NCBI GenBank assembly: GCA_003344405.1
Contig: NOWV01000031.1
Coordinates: 124,001-188,000 of the forward strand
Origin: Trichoplax sp. H2
Taxonomy: Eukaryota; Placozoa; Uniplacotomia; Trichoplacea
Direction of reading: 5' to 3'
DNA: 64,000 nucleotides
Translations under genes and position numbers: made by a program
The notes under the pieces: generated by a model
The model's database searches: none
What the model was told of the DNA's origin: nothing
What the model saw: the letters and a program-made list of their open reading frames with translations, nothing else
In this document: positions 59,520 through 64,000 of the stretch, one piece after another
Layout: every line of letters begins with the position of its first letter
Numbering within the stretch: the first letter of the stretch is position 1

Positions 59520-60240
59520 AGTTAATTTCTCCAACTATGCGTAAGAACACAGAAAAACTCACTGATGCAATAAAGCATATTACATTATCCGTAACATTTC
59601 TAATTTAATGGGAAGAATAGTAGAATTTTGCTTCATGAGTTAATGTAATGAATTCATTACATTGATCATTTATTACTAATCTAATTTTAAATGCTATAGG
59701 TTTTATTATCCTAAACAAAATTACGGTTGATGCAAAAATGAGTTAAGGCGATTAATGGCACGCCCAACTTGATCTACTCGCAAGGTATGCTTCGCTGTCA
59801 TTATTATCTCTCATTTTATGAAGAGAATAGTAAAATTTGGCTACGCAAGTTTATTTAATGTGTTAACACGAATTAATTATTATTAGTCTAAATTAAAATG
59901 CAAAAGTCTCTACCATCCAAGATGAAATTGTCCCTTAATACGAGAAATATCTAAAGACCTATATACGCCCAACTTGATCTACCTGCAAGGTGTGCCTTGC
60001 TCTCTTTAACATCTCTGATTTTATGACAAGAACTGTAGAAATTTTACTACAGAAATTTCTTGAATGACCTTCTCATTAGTCTAATTTAAAAAAATTCGCA
60101 TAAAATCCGATACGCTTCACTTTCCTAATATGAAATTGTTGTTTGATGGGAAAAAGTTAAACGTGATAACGTGCAAAACTTGATTAACTCTTACTCTTGT
60201 TTGTAGTTTAAGTTATTACGGATAAACTAAACAATTGTCT
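59520..60240. repeat. Diverged tandem repeat, ~205-bp unit
   Basis: CGCCCAACTTGATCTACYYG recurs at ~59761 and ~59968, and a worn GCAAAACTTGATTAACTC at ~60174. Between them, matching segments (ATCTCT-ATTTTATG then AGAATAGTARAATTT) recur, with an earlier partial unit near 59580. No coding content. Confidence 0.7.
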
Positions 60241-60479
60241 AATTCTGTAATTAATCATTATCTCTGCAACAGTATACAGTCATGTACTATCACGATCTGG
60301 TCTACATGAGAACTTACCACTTACGATATCTTTAAAGATGATCATCGTTAATGGAAGGATTGAGAAGACTTTGATTCGAAATTGCGGGTAAAATCGACGC
60401 TCTCGCGTGGAAAGAATTTCTGAAAATTAAACTTTACAGAGGTATACACGCGTTAAAAAGACTATGGTAAATGATGACA

Positions 60480-62340
60480 ATTGCAATTAGTAACCATAAA
60501 AGTAAACATGGTGAACCCTGATGTTTGGAAAAACTATTGAAATCACATACAATAAAATCTCTCAAGGGATAGATTTGTACAATACACATCATGAAGCTAA
60601 AAGTCTAAAATCTTATTGCCTCTGGCCGATAGCCTTAAGTACGTGATTTGCTATTCACGAAATTAAATTTCAATTGAGTCAAGTAATTAAACATATTAGT
60701 ATACAATGGTGGTACAGTATAGAAGTGACTATGTAACAATAGTTGAAGAGCAGCTAGTTGGCTTACTGAGTTAGTCAGTCAGTGAATCGGTAGACTACTG
60801 AGCGAATTGCTCAAAAAGTAAGTTTTTACTAGAGCAGTAATCTGTGAAATATTAAAAAGCCTACATTCTGTAACTCGTTTGAGTATTTATAAAAGAACTT
60901 GTCGGAGTTTCATAGCTCTAGGCTAATTTTCGATATACCAAGCAAGATTAGAGTAAACATCGACAGCTAATTATAAAATGTAACCATAGTAAAATGCAAT
61001 ACATAAGAAAATAATTCAAGTTACAAATGATAAACGCTCTCAGCGGGTAGATTTGTACAGTTCTGTTATTTCTAAAGAGTAATAAGCTCTCGATCTCAAT
61101 GAATCGGCCTAGCCACGGCCAGATTTATTGTTTAGCAGTAATTACTCCATCCTAAAGTAATGCCACACAAAACGTACTAGTACGTCGAGGGTTTCTTGAA
61201 TACAATTGAATTAATAGAAATATATGACCACTTCTATAAATCACGTACAATATAGTTTTACATTCATTTAAAATTACACCCAGTCAAACAGGTAAGAACC
61301 AGTTGTCCAATCAAAAGATGACAATTCATGAAAACGCAACAAACAAGATTTCTTCAAGCCCTAGCCTTTTTCTTTAAATTGCTGTTACTTATTATGATTT
61401 AAGATTTTCAAGTAACTGTTATAAATCAACAATAGCAAAGCCGATCATTTTATCTAGGATAAGTATTAGATGTTACGATGTGCTATTAACAAACGATGTT
61501 ATATATTCTCATAATTAATTTATACAGCAGACATAACGTAAACAGCTTAGCTAAGATGCAGTATAATAATCCATTTTGCAAGCATATAAAAATACTGTAA
61601 AAAGCAATTAGCAGTATGTTATAGTCGTCACAATTATACATCAAAGTGTTAAGAGTCTAAAATCTTATTGCTCTGGCTAGTAGCCTTAAATACGTGAATT
61701 GCGGTTCACACAATGAATAAAAATTCAGTTGAGTCAACTAATTGAACACATCGGTACGCAATGTTATCTAAGCAAAGAAGCGACTAACTAACAACAGTAA
61801 GGAAGCAGTTAGTTAGCTTACTGAGTTAGTCAGTTAGTGAATTGGTTGCCTACGATACTGAACAAATTGTTTAGAAAGTAAGTTTTACCAGTATAGGAAT
61901 CTGTGAAATAAAAGTAATATATTTTATATCGCGTTTGAGTATTTATCGGAGAAATAACCGGAGTGTCGTTGCTCTTGGTCTATTTTCCGATATACAAAGC
62001 AAGATTTTAGGGAATAATGACAATTAATCGTAAACCTAAAAGAGTAAAACCCATGCATAGAAAATATTTTTGTAATTATATACAATAAAGACTCAGCGGG
62101 TAGACTTGCACAAAATATATCCTGAAGTTATTGCCTCCGGCTTATAGCCTCAAATGCGCAAATCGCAGTTCACGAAATAAGTAAAAGTGCAATTGAGTCA
62201 ACTAATTAAATATCAGTATGCAATAATAACCAAAAAAAGAAGCGACTAACTAACAACAGTAAGGAAGCAGTTAGTTAGCTTAGTGAGTTTGTCAGAAAGA
62301 GAATTAGTTGACTACGGTACTGAGCAAATTGTTTATTAAC
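60480..62340. repeat. Three diverged copies of a ~400-470-bp unit with a hairpin
   Basis: Units lie at about 60480-60955, 61640-62010 and 62030-62340. Shared landmarks: CAGCGGGTAGA-TTG, AAAATCTTATTGCC-CTGG, CAATTGAGTCAA-TAATT, and a segment with CTAACTAAC and GTTAGTTAG. The second and third units can fold it into a 9-bp stem (61784-61792 with 61808-61816; 62246-62254 with 62270-62278). About 700 bp of other sequence separates units one and two. Confidence 0.72.
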
Positions 62341-64000
62341 ACCTATAATATTCATTTAATAATCAATATCTATCCATTAGCAACTAATGGTAAATAAAAT
62401 CAATACAGTATCACGGACATCACTCCGTGACACTTCCATATCAATTGATTTGAATATTACCTTCCGTCTAGCTGGTTGATTAAAAAGTCTTACCGTCCCA
62501 ACCATAATTTTAAACTGATTTTACGCCCTCAACAGGACCATTTAATATCGTTTTAGAATATAAGGTAATGGGTTAAAGGGCTATTGTAATTTAAAATCTT
62601 AAACCGCTTTCAATTATTTGCTCACTTCACTGATCATAAGTTCGACGACGAATTAATAGTTAAATGCATAGAAGAATATTTCTAGTAATTAGACTTGTTG
62701 TTTAGAAGTGGCGCATAACTCTAATTTAAGCTTAGCAATTCAACAGTATTTTATTTTCAAGTTATGAACGTTAGTTTAGATGATAAAGTGCTCAATATCG
62801 GAAAGGTATAGACTATTGATTAAAATTATATCTACTAGCATATTGCTATGATAAGTTACGGCAAAATAATCTATTGACGATTGATAAATAAATGGATGCA
62901 TAGGAGCATTGAACTTCGGTGGGCAAGAAGAATGTTTTTTAGCCCAAAATGTCTCCATAAATTGTGCCCTACTATAGCTTTATCATATTTTTCCTTACAG
63001 AACAAAGTTTATGCTACTATTTGCACGCATGTTACAATGAATTAAAGATAGATGTTCTTCCAGTACTATCAAAGATATGTAAATAAGCAAATATTAAGTG
63101 TAGGATTTACCGATACGCTACGTTCTAATTTGCTATGTTTAATATCATGACAACTTATAATTTAAGTGTTGGTATCACATATTAATTAATAAGGATCATT
63201 AGTTTGGCTGTATAATTATGAAGAGCAATCTGCCTGAATCTAAGAATCTAACTTGCCTTTAATAGTACCAGAAAAATCTTGGTAAGCAGCGTAAGTTTAA
63301 AGCCATTTTATTTTACTAAAATTACGAAATTTGCGAAACAATCTTGTTACAGATCTATATTATTGGAGACTTTGATATCAAATTCATGGCTAGAGCAAGA
63401 TGATAACTACTATTGAACTCTTTGTTTTCTCTCCAATCTTAGTATGTAGCATGCTTTGTATAGACATGAAATTATACCGATAGTGAACATTGTAAGTGCA
63501 ACCGTTAACGATTAACTTTTGCATACCTGTCGTAACATATATTTTATAAGAAAATTTATCTTGGAATCTATTTACATTCCGTTATCTATAACGTTTTACA
63601 TATTTTTAATAGATAACTGCATAGTTTTATAATATTATCTATACGCTGATATATAATTAATGTTTTTATCGATTCACTATAAACTGACTGTCTTTTTATA
63701 AAGTTTGGGTTCAGTTATGTCTAAGAGACGCTGATAGTGCTACTGTTCCTACTGACGATAGGAGATCGTCAGTATGTACTGTCGTACTTTAAGTTAATGT
63801 CCGGGAGAAAAAGCTTGATAGTAGATTCGTAGTATGATTTTCTATAATAGTTTGACTTTTCTACGTTACAAATTTTGATTTGTAACTGCAATTCAAAAGA
63901 TCGTATAGGTTCTTAAATTTAAATTTAATAAATAAATATTATGGAAAATGTTTTCTATTTTGCTACTTCTACTACCTGTTGCAATATATTTAATTTTCAA
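62341..64000. other. Intergenic to window end, no gene seen
   Basis: AT-rich DNA with no supportable exon. A perfect 10-bp-stem, 5-nt-loop hairpin lies at 63750-63774 (TACTGACGAT, loop AGGAG, ATCGTCAGTA). Confidence 0.5.

Overview
The window looks like nuclear DNA of a simple metazoan. Real genes are split by short GT-AG introns, noncoding DNA is AT-rich, and the recognisable proteins are animal-type: MRPL12, the Pol III subunit RPC5, TCTP, a GT10 fucosyltransferase, APAF1-like proteins and a long kinesin-light-chain-type TPR protein. This mix (APAF1-like duplicates, intronless NHPD-type TPR proteins, very compact introns) suggests a placozoan (Trichoplax-like). That is an inference and was not checked against a database. 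A 20-N assembly gap lies at 54968-54987.

Layout. 1-365: GTAC-rich palindromic DNA. 366-2007 (+): MRPL12, five exons. 2949-8418 (-): POLR3E/RPC5, all 19 exons reconstructed. 8625-11762: a ~300-bp tandem repeat, then a near-perfect 354-bp tandem duplication ending 43 bp before the next start codon. 11806-19513 (+): an APAF1-like gene (gene A) with a CARD-like domain, the C-terminal part of an NB-ARC module without its nucleotide-binding half, a helical linker and a degenerate beta-propeller. 22066-22458 (+): intronless ACT-domain protein. 24733-25929 (-): GT10 fucosyltransferase. 26380-26905: second palindromic GTAC block. 27051-42375 (+): gene B, described below. 45320-46085: duplicated repeats. 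46800-47745 (-): decayed TCTP copy. 51048-53207 (+): intronless TPR protein. 57121-58727 (-): TCTP gene lacking a recognised first exon. 59520-62340: further tandem repeats with hairpins.

Main result. Gene B starts as an exon-for-exon paralogue of gene A's propeller (ten exons against A's last ten). Its tenth exon does not end at a genuine stop: the apparent TAA overlaps a consensus GTAAGT donor. From there I can chain 62 consecutive micro-exons, mostly 45-57 nt. All enter with one base and leave with two (phase 2-2), all internal ones are multiples of three, and none of the 62 junction codons is a stop. The chain closes with an in-frame TAG at 42373-42375. The implied product has ~680 propeller residues plus ~1,070 residues of hydrophilic, acidic tandem repeats. 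Because every internal micro-exon is symmetric, any combination could be skipped without loss of frame. I know of no described APAF1-like gene with such a tail. Schistosome micro-exon genes are the closest architectural analogue, without implied homology.

Working together. No operon-like relation is evident. MRPL12 and POLR3E are convergent, and POLR3E is divergent from gene A. Genes A and B are duplicates separated by the ACT and fucosyltransferase genes. Gene A keeps a phase-2 donor-like site just after its stop codon, so the ancestor of A and B may have carried the tail.
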